Below are positions 24,022 through 35,462 of a stretch of 64,000 nucleotides of DNA, one piece after another. The DNA lies in NCBI RefSeq assembly GCF_021869535.1, contig NW_026262734.1, forward strand, positions 112,483,588 through 112,547,587, given 5' to 3'. The position numbers and the translations under genes were made by a program. The notes under the pieces were generated by a model. The model did not search any database, was not told the DNA's origin, and saw nothing but the letters and a program-made list of their open reading frames with translations. The stretch's first letter is position 1; the number at the start of each line of letters is the position of its first letter. Source of the DNA: Mytilus californianus (taxonomy: Eukaryota > Mollusca > Bivalvia > Mytilida > Mytilidae).

Positions 24022-24970
24022 TATTGTGGCAAAATTTAGAAATCATACTTATGCTGAGTCTACCAAAAAGACGTATCAGAACTATTTAAAATCCTATATG
24101 GAATTCTGTAGAAGAATTAACATTGCCCTTGTTCCTTTGAGTCCTTTGAACTTAGCAAGATATGTAGCCTACTTGTCTGCGAGACTACAGTTTAACTCCA
24201 TAAATAATTACTTGTCAATTATCCGTTTGTTACATTTAGAAGCAGGGATTACGTCTCCATTGGAGTCATTTTTTATGGATTCGGTACTAAAAGGTGCTAA
24301 GCGTGTATTAGGATGCACAGTTCATAGCAAATTGCCTTTAACGCCGAAGATTTTAAATGAAATATTCACTTTGTTGTCATTAAGCAGTAGTAAGGACTTA
24401 TGCTTTTGGGCAGCCTGCTTAGTTGCCTTCTTTTCCTTTTTAAGAAAGTCAAATTTATTTGCTCCGTCTCTTTCAGCTTTTGATCCTGTGCGACAGTTAT
24501 CTCGAGAAGATATCACTTTTCATGCAGAGGGTGTCCGATTAAGAGTAGTGAAAACCAAAACCATTCAATTTTCAGAGCGTGTGTTAGAAATCCCACTTCC
24601 AAGAGTGAACAACTCTCATTTATGTCCCTCTAAGGCTCTCCTTCTTAATTTCAAGCAGGTACCAGCCATAAGCTCCCCATCACAGGTCTTCTTGTACTTA
24701 GTGCAGGGCAAGGTAACACCTCTTACCTATGCCACCTTTGTAAAAATGCTAAAACATAACTTATCATTGTTAAATTATGACAGCACCAAATATTCGGGAC
24801 ATAGTTTTCGTAGAGGGGGAGCTTCCTTCGCCTTAGAATGTGGGATACCAGCTGATCATATTCAGTCTCAGGGTGATTGGAAATCAGATGCATATAAGTT
24901 ATACTTGGATCCTTCCTTTGCTCATCGACAGAAAGTCATGAATAAATTTGCTGCGGCCCTTGGGAAATAA
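23888..24970 (+). CDS. Tyrosine recombinase of the retrotransposon (up to 360 aa)
   Basis: The ORF overlaps the end of RNase H in another frame. The first Met (23888) gives an N-terminus that merely mirrors the RNase H coding overlap; Met at 24005 (residue 40) is a more likely start. An N-terminal SAM-like/core-binding region (residues ~45-140) is followed by a catalytic domain with Arg186 (SFLRKSNL), His305-x-x-Arg308 (GHSFRRGGA), Trp331 (QGDWKSD) in the second-His position, and Tyr339 (YKLYLD) as the probable nucleophile. Trp331-Tyr339 spacing suits the family. It should integrate circular cDNA by strand exchange without target duplication. All catalytic positions are present and the ORF is intact. 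Confidence 0.85.
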   Translation: MKNFCGFMFNHHCLYAIWLSTCLVTPFVFFYLGSLASKEMTTLDSIVAKFRNHTYAESTKKTYQNYLKSYMEFCRRINIALVPLSPLNLARYVAYLSARLQFNSINNYLSIIRLLHLEAGITSPLESFFMDSVLKGAKRVLGCTVHSKLPLTPKILNEIFTLLSLSSSKDLCFWAACLVAFFSFLRKSNLFAPSLSAFDPVRQLSREDITFHAEGVRLRVVKTKTIQFSERVLEIPLPRVNNSHLCPSKALLLNFKQVPAISSPSQVFLYLVQGKVTPLTYATFVKMLKHNLSLLNYDSTKYSGHSFRRGGASFALECGIPADHIQSQGDWKSDAYKLYLDPSFAHRQKVMNKFAAALGK

Positions 24971-25311
24971 ATAACTATACTTACCTACCCCTACTGGTTC
25001 CACTTTACATGTTTGGGAAGTTTGGAATACCACAGATTGTTCATTAATTAAATTGTGTATTGTTTGAAAACTGTACTGTTGTTTGTGGTTTTATTAATAT
25101 GAAAACTATAAGCATTAAACTGTGGTTCTTTTCCCAAACATGTTTTTGTTTTACTTAAGTACCCAACTGGATTCACTGGTTTCTAGACTGCATTCCGAAC
25201 AGAGTAGGTCAGATGCTATTCTGCATCCGTTCTGAATCTGGTCTAGATTCCAACACATTACACTGTCAGTTAAGGGGGGAGGGGGGCTTATTTCTGAATG
25301 CTGTAGATTAA
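24971..25311. other. Untranslated 3' region of the retrotransposon
   Basis: This 341-bp stretch between the recombinase stop and the right repeat holds the inverted repeat at 25007-25143 and a G-rich tract around 25273-25287, with no ORF. No polypurine tract of the LTR-retrotransposon type sits directly beside the right repeat. Confidence 0.5.
25007..25143 (+). repeat. Long imperfect inverted repeat 3' of the recombinase ORF
   Basis: The arm at 25007-25019 (ACATGTTTGGGAA) is exactly complementary to 25131-25143. It extends through a short mismatch to ACCACAG (25029-25035) pairing with CTGTGGT (25120-25126), leaving a loop of ~84 nt. The outer part also contains AATACCACA, the complement of the terminal repeat start TGTGGTATT. 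It could be an RNA stem or a remnant of an internal complementary region as used by DIRS elements for circular intermediates. Confidence 0.55.
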
Positions 25312-25726
25312 TGTGGTATTTTTATATAAATAAAAATTGAGTATTAATACACAGTATAGTGAAATGCAATTCATCCTTGTGATTGCATTGCCTCTTATCA
25401 ACAACATATTAAGTTACTTCATATCAGGATACAGTCATTTATGGAAATGAGTGTATCCTTAGCTTTGTATGTCATTGTAAACTTTTAACCAATGAGAAGA
25501 TTGGGTTTTCCTAGTTGCTGCTGTTGAAATCTCGTTCCCTAATTGTGTAGTGAGATTTAGTTAGAGAACCAATCAGAATAGGGCGCTCATTTCAAAATGT
25601 CCAATCAGATAGTTATTAATTACTGTTGGTTCTTTGTTCTAACAATTGCGCGTCTTCATAGGCATTCAAGCTAATTCAGTTGCATGAAGCAGAAGCATTA
25701 TATTTTTGCAGTTTGAAATTTTTAAA
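25312..25726 (+). repeat. Right terminal direct repeat of the retrotransposon
   Basis: This is the second copy of the 20361-20775 repeat, essentially identical, starting TGTGGTATTT at 25312 and reaching GCA at 25710. The sequence after it does not resemble the 341 bp between the recombinase stop and this repeat, so a split direct repeat (A1-ORFs-B1-A2-B2), as described for Ngaro/PAT, is not visible. Confidence 0.88.
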
Positions 25727-25739
25727 TAATGATTTTTTA

Positions 25740-26968
25740 CTTTTATATGATATATAACTAACGACAACACATTTTCATATTATTAATTTGTGTTTTAATA
25801 AAAATATTTATAGGAGTATCCATTGAAAAAATGAATTTGAAACAAGCGATAAGTAATGTTATTTTGCACTAGATAAGTGACCGCGGATCTATAATTTTTA
25901 TAGATCGGTTGAAAACCCAAAACTAATTTGCATAATGGATATTTAGGCGATAGCAATACATCGATATGACCTCACGGTCATCGCGATGTAAAAAGGCTTT
26001 CAAGACGTCATAACTATTTGGACCAAAGAAATTGAAAATGTTTTCAACTTTCAAATGAATTTACTCCATTGCTTACTCAGGTCATTACTTGTCAAGAAAC
26101 TAAAATTAGCTATTTTCCCATGGAGCCATTGATTCTTAACGACAAAGGAGAAATCACAATTCAAATCTAGTTTTAAAAAAATAAAAGTAAAGTTCCATCA
26201 TTAATTGTCGCTCTCTGATATTGACACAACAAATTATCACCTAGTTTGCCTGAAAAATTTACAATAGTGTCTCATTTCCATATCATGACCTTTTTTTGCC
26301 CTTAATTTGGATAGCAGCTAGGTTATAAATGTAGAGTAAGAGAGATGCTTACTCTGACTGTTGACATACACTGTCTAACTCGGTTTGCACTCCCTACGAT
26401 TGCCTTTCTCTTGATTGGTTACATATTTCAAATGAATTTATGAGTTTTGAACACCAGTAAACTATAGTGTTTCCTCTTATTAACACAGTTTTTATTATGG
26501 TATTAGGATAAACCTTGAATAAAACTAATTTTGTATCATATTGAATACAAATTGCTATTTACATTTGATTTAGACGTATTAAGGCGAGTTGACTGGTTGT
26601 AAAACTGGTTTCCAGACCTAGTTTATATTGATCATGAGTTATATAATACTAATGACATTTAATCATAAACCATACACAATGTAACCAGCTTTTATCGCCA
26701 GTGTTGAAATTCCATCATTATTTTATCAAGAACTTTGCAATAAAGTATGTTTCACCATTGGGAATATTCTCTGCCATTCTAATTCATTGCAACAAGTCTG
26801 AAGACTTAAGACTTTGTAAAAATTAACATCCCAATTGGACCTTTTGTAAACTTTTCCTTTTAATTCTTGCAATTATCATGGATATTTGGTAATTTTTGCG
26901 AATGTAGGAACTGCAAAGAGAAATTTAGCATATAATACTAAAATTACATCTAAGGAATAGAACATACA
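25740..26968. other. A+T-rich intron, nothing supported
   Basis: No exon, array or element ends were recognised between the retrotransposon and the 50-bp array. Confidence 0.5.
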
Positions 26969-27420
26969 TGAAAGTAGTGACAAATTGTCAAACAATTTCA
27001 TTGGTTAGAAGATGTCAGTGAAAGTAGTGACAAACTGTCGAACAATTTCATTGGTTAGAAGATGTCAGTGAAAGTAGTGACAAACTGTCGAACAATTTCA
27101 TTGGTTAGAAGATGTCAGTGAAAGTAGTGACAAATTGTCGAACAATTTCATTGGTTAGAAAATGTCAGTGAAAGTAGTGACAAATTGTCGAACAATTTCA
27201 TTGGTTAGAAGATGTCAGTGAAAGTAGTGACAAATTGTCGAACAATTTCATTGGTTAGAAGATGTCAGTGAAAGTAGTGACAAATTGTCGAACAATTTCA
27301 TTGGTTAGAAGATGTCAGTGAAAGTAGTGACAAATTGTCGAACAATTTCATTGGTTAGAAGATGTCAGTGAAAGTAGTGACAAATTGTCGAACAATTTCA
27401 TTGGTTAGAAGATGTCAGTG
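26969..27420. repeat. 50-bp tandem array, nine copies, each with a short palindrome
   Basis: The unit is TGAAAGTAGTGACAAATTGT followed by CGAACAATTTCATTGG and TTAGAAGATGTCAG. AAATTGT and ACAATTT inside each unit are complementary around a 3-nt centre. Copies differ mainly at AAACTGT/AAATTGT, with one GAAAATG variant. Confidence 0.93.
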
Positions 27421-30400
27421 CAAACGAAATTTGTTTTTGACTGTTCTGATTACAAATTCTTCCAGCTTTGTTTTTGATAGCTATTGCTGCTCATTAACAA
27501 TTTCATCTCCCTATTTCAGTAGAAATACAATTTAAACTGTTACTTAGTAACGACTATATATACAAAAAAGAGGAAATACATAGTATAAACATTTTGGACC
27601 AATAGATATGTATATTAATCCCTATTTAAATATAGGATGAAAAAAGTCAAAAGCCAGTTAAAAATTTGAGGATTTTTGACAAATGTATAAAATCTCACTG
27701 GATTGCATGATAATGTTTTTTTAAAATTTGATCATGTTTTCTGAAACCAATACATGTATATCCATCAAAGAACACACTATTATCAATATCTATCTGGTTA
27801 ATTTACATATTTACTGTAACTTATCACCATCAACCAATCAAAGAGACCATTGCATTTCTACAGCACTGCATGTCCTCCAATTATAATAACATAATTAATT
27901 GTTAAACTTTACCTTAATTTTGAATTCTTGAAATCGGCACCACACAATGTTGATTATTTTTAACATTTCCACATGTAGATTAAGGATGAAGAGATGGCGC
28001 CCAACATCCATCGAAAAAAGTGTGTATAATGTAGAAGAACTCATATTTTCACCTCAGTGTATATTCCACAATACGACACTATGCATATCCTCCTATTTAG
28101 TTTCTTAACTATACAAAAATCAATCTGTTTTATCATTCTGGGCCTAATCCTTAATGATTAATTTTGTCGCCTACTGCAATGCAAAATTTTTTAACTCGGT
28201 GAATATCATCGAGAGTGAATTCTTTAATAAATGCTGCAACCAGAATAACTTCACTGAAGAAGCTGTCACACTATATTTTAATTTCTATTTGAAACCTTTA
28301 AACTGTTGAAAACCTCTAAATACCAGCACTGACAAAATTCACAGCTAAATCCAGATTAACTTTGGTCAGTTTGACATTTTTACTCAAAATGTCTATCATT
28401 TAAAAAATTATGCAAATTTTGATCAGATGCATCTAAATTTTCAAATTATCAACGACTTACTTCTCTCACGTGGGTAGTAAATTGTTGCACTGAACAAGAT
28501 AAGATAATTCACGATGTTTGCAACTTTTATAATCACAATAGAACGATAATAAATGATATTAAAAAATCACTAGTGCTTATTTTTAACAACAGCAAGTGAA
28601 ATCCTTGCCTAACTATGTCAATTTCAAAAGGAATTAGTCAATTAACTGAAAAATAGTCGTATCAATTCCATTAATAAAATGTTAGGCAGACGAATTCACA
28701 AATACAAGGCTATCTAACCTGAGGCTAATTAGATATACTCATTGCATATCGCTTCTTGTTTACTATTAACAACCCAGAATCTATTGCTATATTTCAACAT
28801 AAATATACAATTGCATTTCGATATATCTACACTTTGTACTCCTCTCTCAATAACACCACAGTCTCTTGGGTAAAATAGATATGTGTCTAATTTCCAAGTC
28901 CTTCCCATTACAATAATTACACTTTTATCACTTTTGCTCTCACCCTAATCAACAAATTGAAACAATCGGTGTTATAATCAATTCATTTAAAAGTTAAATT
29001 TGTCATCCAGGTGAAAAAATCACAACAATGTTTTCTTGACAGAAAGGATTCCTTGGAGTTAATATCTAGGCATGGAATTTCATTGACTTATTTCTTCCGT
29101 AATGAGTCTGAAAACAGCAGGTCATGGATCTTATTTATTGTCCATAAATATTTATAATAAAAAACATTCTAGATTTAATCACCATCTTCTACTGAATATA
29201 AAATGAATGAATTTCCAATACAGGTTTGACGGTATGTTCTTCGGTATTGTTCTTATGATTCAACTTTCCACAAAGTTCTCAGAACATGGCTTTAATTACT
29301 ATTTATTTCATTTTTTAGGACAATGGAAAATATTACACTTCATATTTTGAAATAAGATGTCAGAATAACAATTAAATCAACAGAATCAATTTTTTTCCAT
29401 CATGTTATTCAGCTCTTTACCGTATAATCCTTCAAAAAACACTTTTTTAAAATTTGACTTTCATACTTTTTCCAATGAACTGACGTCCTATACAGTTGTT
29501 ATAATTCAACCTAATCCATCATATAAATATAAAGTCAGCTACAAACACACAGTTTTAATCCTCCTACATGTTTATTCAGTTTAATCAACGAAACATGTTC
29601 TCTTATTATTATCAATGCACTTTTTCTAGAAGAAAATTTTTACTTAATCTTCATTAATCATCAAACTATTTTTCAAAATCCCAATATGCACGTCGAGTAC
29701 CATTCCCCAATGACCGTCAGACCACCAATGTTGCAATAATAGCCTGTTATATACTATTAAACATTAGATTCAATACTTTTGCTAATGCACATTCCGTTAT
29801 AAACAATTTTCCATTTATTCAACATGCCATAAAATATTTGTATTTAATTTCTCCGGATATACAGGTATTAGTTAATCCCATAGAACATTATAGCTAATGT
29901 AACGATGAAATACGCAGCTGCATAATCTAAGAATAGCAACACTGTGCATAGAACGGCAAACTAAATACCTTCATAAACGATTCTTTAAAATCTTCTTTCA
30001 CAAGAGAAATTTTTTTTAAACAAATTCAACGAACCATGTTCAAAAGATAATTTCTAACCTTTCAGAATAAAAGTTAGTTCAAAGAAAATGGAATGCATTT
30101 ATGGAAGTGGTTTATTGTTTCACATCCTTCCTGAGTTCCGTGACGAAACATACAAAATTACACCCAATCATGCAATAGATCTATGAAATTTATTTTAAGA
30201 TATTTTAAATGGTTTTGACTATTACAACACTATTTCCTCTCAATGTTTCACTATAGTCATTTGACAAACACGAAATCCACAGTGTACTAATAAACCGCAG
30301 GAAATTGTTCAAGACTTATATTTCAAAGCCTTGTATTGATCAAACTCAAAAAAAGTTTGTCTTGAAGGATTTTTATTTTCTGCTTGATAGCACATTGACC

Positions 30401-31964
30401 GAAGTAGGTATTGAATAGCATTTAGCATCAATACATACAAATATTATTCAGTTCAGTTAATATTCTAATAAGTTTCAGGAATTTGCTCTTTCTCGATTTT
30501 GAATACACTAAATCTAAAATCATGAAAATGATCTAGACTTAATGAACTTCACTTCCAGTCGAGTCTTATTCAATGACACTATTGATCGATAAATTTTAAT
30601 CTTTTTGAATATCAATTAAAAGATACAAGCAGACAGACTTTCAGAACATAAAATCTTCTATATTCCTATTATGTGATGAATCAAAATAAAAAAAATTTTT
30701 TTTATTAAGACATCAGTTTTCTAATTAGAAATTTTAAAAAGACATATACAGATATTTTTAGGCTGTCTTTAATGTCAAATGCATGATGAAAAGTAATTTT
30801 AAATACTGAACGCTGAATTGATTGAAAACGTGATAATTAGCAGTGCTGAGATGGAATGAATGTCTTGTCTTTAGTAAATGTTAACGACAGACGGAACAAA
30901 GCAAACACAATTTGAAATTTTCAACAAAGTCGGTTGGCTTTAAAATCAAGATCAGAATCTGTTGTTCAAAATATAAAATATTAAATAGCCCATCCTTCGT
31001 TATTTTTCAGAGTTTGATATATTAGCACCTAAATCCACCAGTCCTGAGGCACTCAGTCTCTTTACAGACATAATAAGAATCAGTCATGTCAGCAAGTATT
31101 AAAAAAAGTTTACCTAATCTTCTAAATATACAGACAGCTAAAATTTTCATTCTGTTATAAAAGCCATGAAATTTTATCGTACACACAGTTAACTTCTCAT
31201 ATCAGAGTTTAAAATAAAACGATTTTCTGTTTGACTTCTGCATTAAATATTTGCCATAATGACACAATGCCATTTTATGACAAATATTCATCAACTTCAA
31301 ACCTTAATAGCACTTCCATCATCATCTTTAATACCAATTTTACAATCTGGCTTAGTAAAACTTCAAAAGGCTTAAGATTTTACTCAGTCTGTTATCCTAA
31401 TAACAAAACTAATAGACTGTTATGCAACAGTTGAACACCAACCTCTCAAAGCAAGGCAGAACTTTACTGCTACAAGAAAATATCCAATAATTGAAAAATA
31501 CTTGACAGTTTTTATCGATATTACTGCAAGCCGAAAATATAGGTTTTAACATTTGTCATTCAAAGTGGAGCAAATTAAGACAAAAGCTGATCACTTAGCG
31601 TAACCATTCATAAATTCAAAATGCAAATAATTGTGAAACAAATCATATAAAGTTTGTATAAATATAATTAATGTATTATTATATTTTGATCTACAGTTAC
31701 GTACTGAAGATTTTCTACATTTGAGTAAAGATGGCCTTTCACATTAAGTTTGATTTAAGAAAATCTAGATGTATTGATACTTTTAAGAAACAAAATCAAA
31801 TTACAAAACAGACAAAAATTCATTAATTGGATAGAATGAAAAGGTCTAAAAATTTAAAGCCAAGTTAAAAAAAAATTAATCACTGATTTATAAAAAAAGA
31901 AGAGCAATGTATAAAATGGTATTTATTCAGTATCAGATATATATAAAAAAAAAAAAAGCACTAT
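27421..31964. other. 4.5 kb A+T-rich intron, nothing supported
   Basis: Short ORFs (for example 29402-29584, 31231-31434) have no motif or splice context. No repeats with defined ends were seen. Confidence 0.5.
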
Positions 31965-32215
31965 CATTTTCTATGTTCAGTGGACCGTGAAATTGGGGTA
32001 AAAACTCTAATTTGGCATTAAAATTTAAAAAGATCATATCACAGGGAACATGTGTACTAAGTTTCAAGTTGATTGGACTTCAACTTCATCAAAAACTACC
32101 TTAACCAAAAACTTTAACCTGAAGCGGGACAGACGACAAACGAACGAATGAACGAACTGAAGCACAGTCCAAAAAACAGAATGCCCTCTACTATCGTAGG
32201 TGGGGCATAAAAATG
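31965..32215 (+). mobile_element. Hairpin-ended repeat (family C)
   Basis: The stretch contains GGAACATGTGTACTAAGTTT, CTTCAACTTCATCAAAAACT and GAAGCGGGACAGACG, then short GAACGAA repeats. It ends in a hairpin at 32182-32206 (TGCCCTCTAC/GTAGGTGGGGCA) followed by TAAAAATG. I recognise it as a frequent mussel repeat. The terminal hairpin plus A-run matches families A, B, D and E. Confidence 0.6.
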
Positions 32216-32600
32216 TTGAATATTCAAAAGACCCTTCAATGAGATTATCAATATTGATTAAAATTACACATTAAATGAATTGAAAAGTTAATAAAAATAA
32301 TGTTTCTCTTCAGTTTTTTTCGCCTTTTTGTCTTGTTTCTAAAGAGTTATATGACCCTTATCCAAATGATGTAGTCGATAAGTTAACAGACATTAACATT
32401 AAACATGTTGACTAATATATGTAGATGATTTTGTCTTGCTGATCATTTTTGCCATTTCAAGGTTCTCTCTATCTAATATAGTTTTCAAGATAATAGGGAA
32501 ATCTGAAAAAAAAGTTAGTAAATTTCATCCTTAAAGGGCAATAACTATCATAACAAGTCTGCCTCTGTCAGATTTTCTCTATTTATAGTGGTTTTCAAGA

Positions 32601-34832
32601 TAAACAAGCATTCTGTGAGTATTGCATGGCAATACATAGTCCACTACCAGTTAAAAATTCATTGTATTGGAACAAAATTCTAACTTGATCTATAACTTGT
32701 CATGGTGTAAACTATATAACAAATATCAAGTCAATATCTTCAAGCATGACGAAAAAAAGTGTTGAAAACTGATTATTTGAGTGAATTTTGTAAGTCCAAG
32801 GACCATAACTCTGCACAAAATCATCAGACCAGAACAGAATTCAAACTTGAACTGTCACTTGTCATGATAAAACTTTATACCAATTATCAAAACAATATCT
32901 TCAAAAATGACCAAAAAAAAAGTTCGGAAAACTGATTATTTTAGTGAATTTTATAAGTCCAAGGACCATAATTCTGCACAAAATCATCAGACCGGAACAA
33001 AATTTGAACTTGATCTGTAACTTGTCATGATAAAACTTTATACCAATTTTCAAATCAATATCTTCAAGCATGACAAAAAAGTGTGGAAAACTGATTATTT
33101 GAGTGAATTTTCTAAGTCCAAGGACAGTCATAACTCTCCACAAAATCATCAGACCAGAACAAAATTCAAATTTGAACTGTAACTTGTCATGAGAAAACTT
33201 TATACCAATTTTCAAATCAATATCTTCAAGCATGACAAAAAAGTGTGGAAAACTGATTATTTGAGTGAATTTTCTAAGTCCAAGGACAGTCATAACTCTC
33301 CACAAAATCATCAGACCAGAACAAAATTCAAACTTGAACTGTAACTTGTCATGATAAAACTTTATACCAATTTTCAAATCAATATCTTCAAGCATGACAA
33401 AAAAGTGTGGAAAACTGATTATTTGAGTGAATTTTCTAAGTCCATTTTAGGAAGGTCATAACTCTCCACAAAATCATCAGACCAGAACAGAATTCAAACT
33501 TGAATTGTCACTTGTCATGATAAAACTTTATACCAATTATCAAAACAATATCTTCAAAAATGACCAAAAAAAAAGTGCGGAAAACTGATCATTTTAGTGA
33601 ATTTTATAAGTCCAAGGACCATAACTCTGCACAAAATCATCAGACCAGAACAGAATTCAAACTTGAACTGTCACTTGTCATGATAAAACTTTATACCAAT
33701 TATCAAAACAATATCTTCAAAAATGACCAAAAAAAAAAGTGCGGAAAACTGATTATTTGAGTGAATTTTCTAAGTCCAAGGACAGTCATAACTCTCCACA
33801 AAATCATCAGACCAGAACAAAATTCCAAGTTGAACTGTAACTTGTCATGATAAAACTTTACACTAATTATAAAATCAATATCTTCAAGAATGACAAAAAA
33901 AAGTGTGGAAAACTGATTATTTTAGTGAATTTTCTAAGTCCAAGGACCATAACTCTGCACAAAATCATCAGACCGGAACAAAATTTGAACTTGATCTGTA
34001 ACTTGTCATGATAAAACTTTATACCAATTTTCAAATCAATATCTTCAAGAATGACAAAAAAAGGTGTGGAAAACTGATTATTTTAGTGAATTTTCTAAGT
34101 CCAAGGACCATACCTCTGCACAAAATCATCAGACCGGAACAAAATTTGAACTTGATCTGTAACTTGTCATGATAAAACTTTATACCAATTTTCAAATCAA
34201 TATCTTCAAGCATGACAAAAAAGTGTGGAAAACTGATTATTTGAGTGAATTTTCTAAGTCCAAGGACAGTCATAACTCTGCACAAAATCATCAGACCAGA
34301 ACAAAATTCAAACTTGAACTGTAACTTGTCATGATAAAACTTTATACCAATTTTCAAATCAATATCTTCAAGCATGACAAAAAAGTGTGGAAAACTGATT
34401 ATTTGAGTGAATTTTCTAAGTCCATTTTAGGAAGGTCATAACTCTCCACAAAATCATCAGACCAGAACAAAATTCAAACTTGAACTGTAACTTGTCATGA
34501 TAAAACTTTATACCAATTATAAAATCAATATCTTCAAGAATGACAAAAAAAAAGTGTGGAAAACTGATTATTTTAGTGAATTTTCTAAGTCAAAGGACCA
34601 TAACTCTGCACAAAATCATCAGACCCAAACAAAATTCGAACTTGATCTGTAAATTTTCATGATAAAAGAATACACCAAATATCAAATCAATATCTTCAAG
34701 CATGAAGAAAAAAGTGTGGAAAACTGATTTGCAGGACAGACAGACAGACAGACAGACCGGGTGCAAAGCTAAAGTCCTCTTTGACTTCATCATACTAGTC
34801 CCCTACCAAGGAGTCGAATGGGGACTAAAAAC
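32601..34832 (+). mobile_element. Helentron/pearl-like element with ~12 units of ~160 bp (family D, copy 1)
   Basis: The left end is AAACAAGCATTCTGTGAG followed by the small palindrome TATTGCATGGCAATA and a mutated TAGTCCACTAC. Core units carry AAGTCCAAGGACCATAACTC, CAAAATCATCAGACC and GAAAACTGATTATTTGAGTG. The right end has CAGACAGACAGACAG, then a hairpin (34796-34827, TAGTCCCCTAC and GGGGACTA) and AAAAAC. Minus-strand ORFs up to 164 aa arise from the repeats and are not genes. Confidence 0.8.
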
Positions 34833-35462
34833 AAATCTTGCATTTAACCCCAGTGTTCTATTTTTAGCAATGTTGGCCATGTTAGTTGGCAGACAGGGTC
34901 ATTGGACACATTTTTTTAAATAAGATACCCCAATGATGAAATGGCCATGTTTGATTAAATTTGTCCCTGAACTAATTCAGAGAGAAGATTTTTGTGATAG
35001 TTAACAAACGCTGACAAATGCCAAGCAATGAGAAAAAATATAAAATCAGCAACAAATATTTCACTTTAATTCAAATCACGCAAAAGTTAAGCTGGGACAG
35101 GGATAAAACACAAAATAGATTGACAGCTTGCCATCCATGTAAAACGTATGTCACATCCTTATAATGAATATGACCTTCTGAAACAATCCTGGGAGAGGAT
35201 TAGCCAATGAAAAAAATAAATGCACTTCTAATCTTGATAAGAAATTATTGATTCTAGAATTAGTATAAGGTATTATTTTGTCCTTATACATCGTTTCCAT
35301 TACTGCAGAGACTTAAGCAGCACTTGTTTGGAATTAAGAGTAATGTTTTCTTGTTAACATATAAAACTGTAAATGGTTAGAATTATAGTTGGGACTTATC
35401 CCAGTGCCATCAGCATTCTATATAGACAATTAGAATATGCATCGAAATTGTTTTATCATTAA
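34833..35462. other. Spacer between the two family D copies
   Basis: 630 bp without recognisable features. A 5' GACAGGGTCATTGG segment and nothing coding. Confidence 0.45.

Larger units (their letters stand above)
20361..25726 (+). mobile_element. Tyrosine-recombinase retrotransposon (DIRS/Ngaro-like) with terminal direct repeats
   Basis: The element is ~5.37 kb and carries, in order, a direct repeat, a leader ORF, a Gag-like ORF, reverse transcriptase-RNase H, a tyrosine recombinase overlapping the RNase H end, a 3' region with a long inverted repeat, and the second direct repeat. The gene order and use of a tyrosine recombinase instead of a DDE integrase place it among the DIRS order. There is no methyltransferase domain between RNase H and recombinase as in DIRS1 itself, which points to Ngaro/PAT-like relatives. 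There is no obvious target duplication (bases flanking are ACGGT on the left and GTTTG on the right), as expected for recombinase-mediated integration. It sits in an intron of the coiled-coil gene, in antisense orientation to it. Confidence 0.85.

Noticed and set aside
20361-25726. Ordinary LTR retrotransposon (Gypsy/Copia)
   Set aside because: No DDE integrase or protease is recognisable, a tyrosine recombinase is present, no primer-binding site or polypurine tract borders the repeats, and the flanks lack a target duplication.
26969-27420. CRISPR-like regular direct repeats
   Set aside because: Units are contiguous with no unique spacers, and the genome is eukaryotic; it is a minisatellite.
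32901-34375. 114- and 164-codon minus-strand ORFs
   Set aside because: They lie wholly in family D core repeats.
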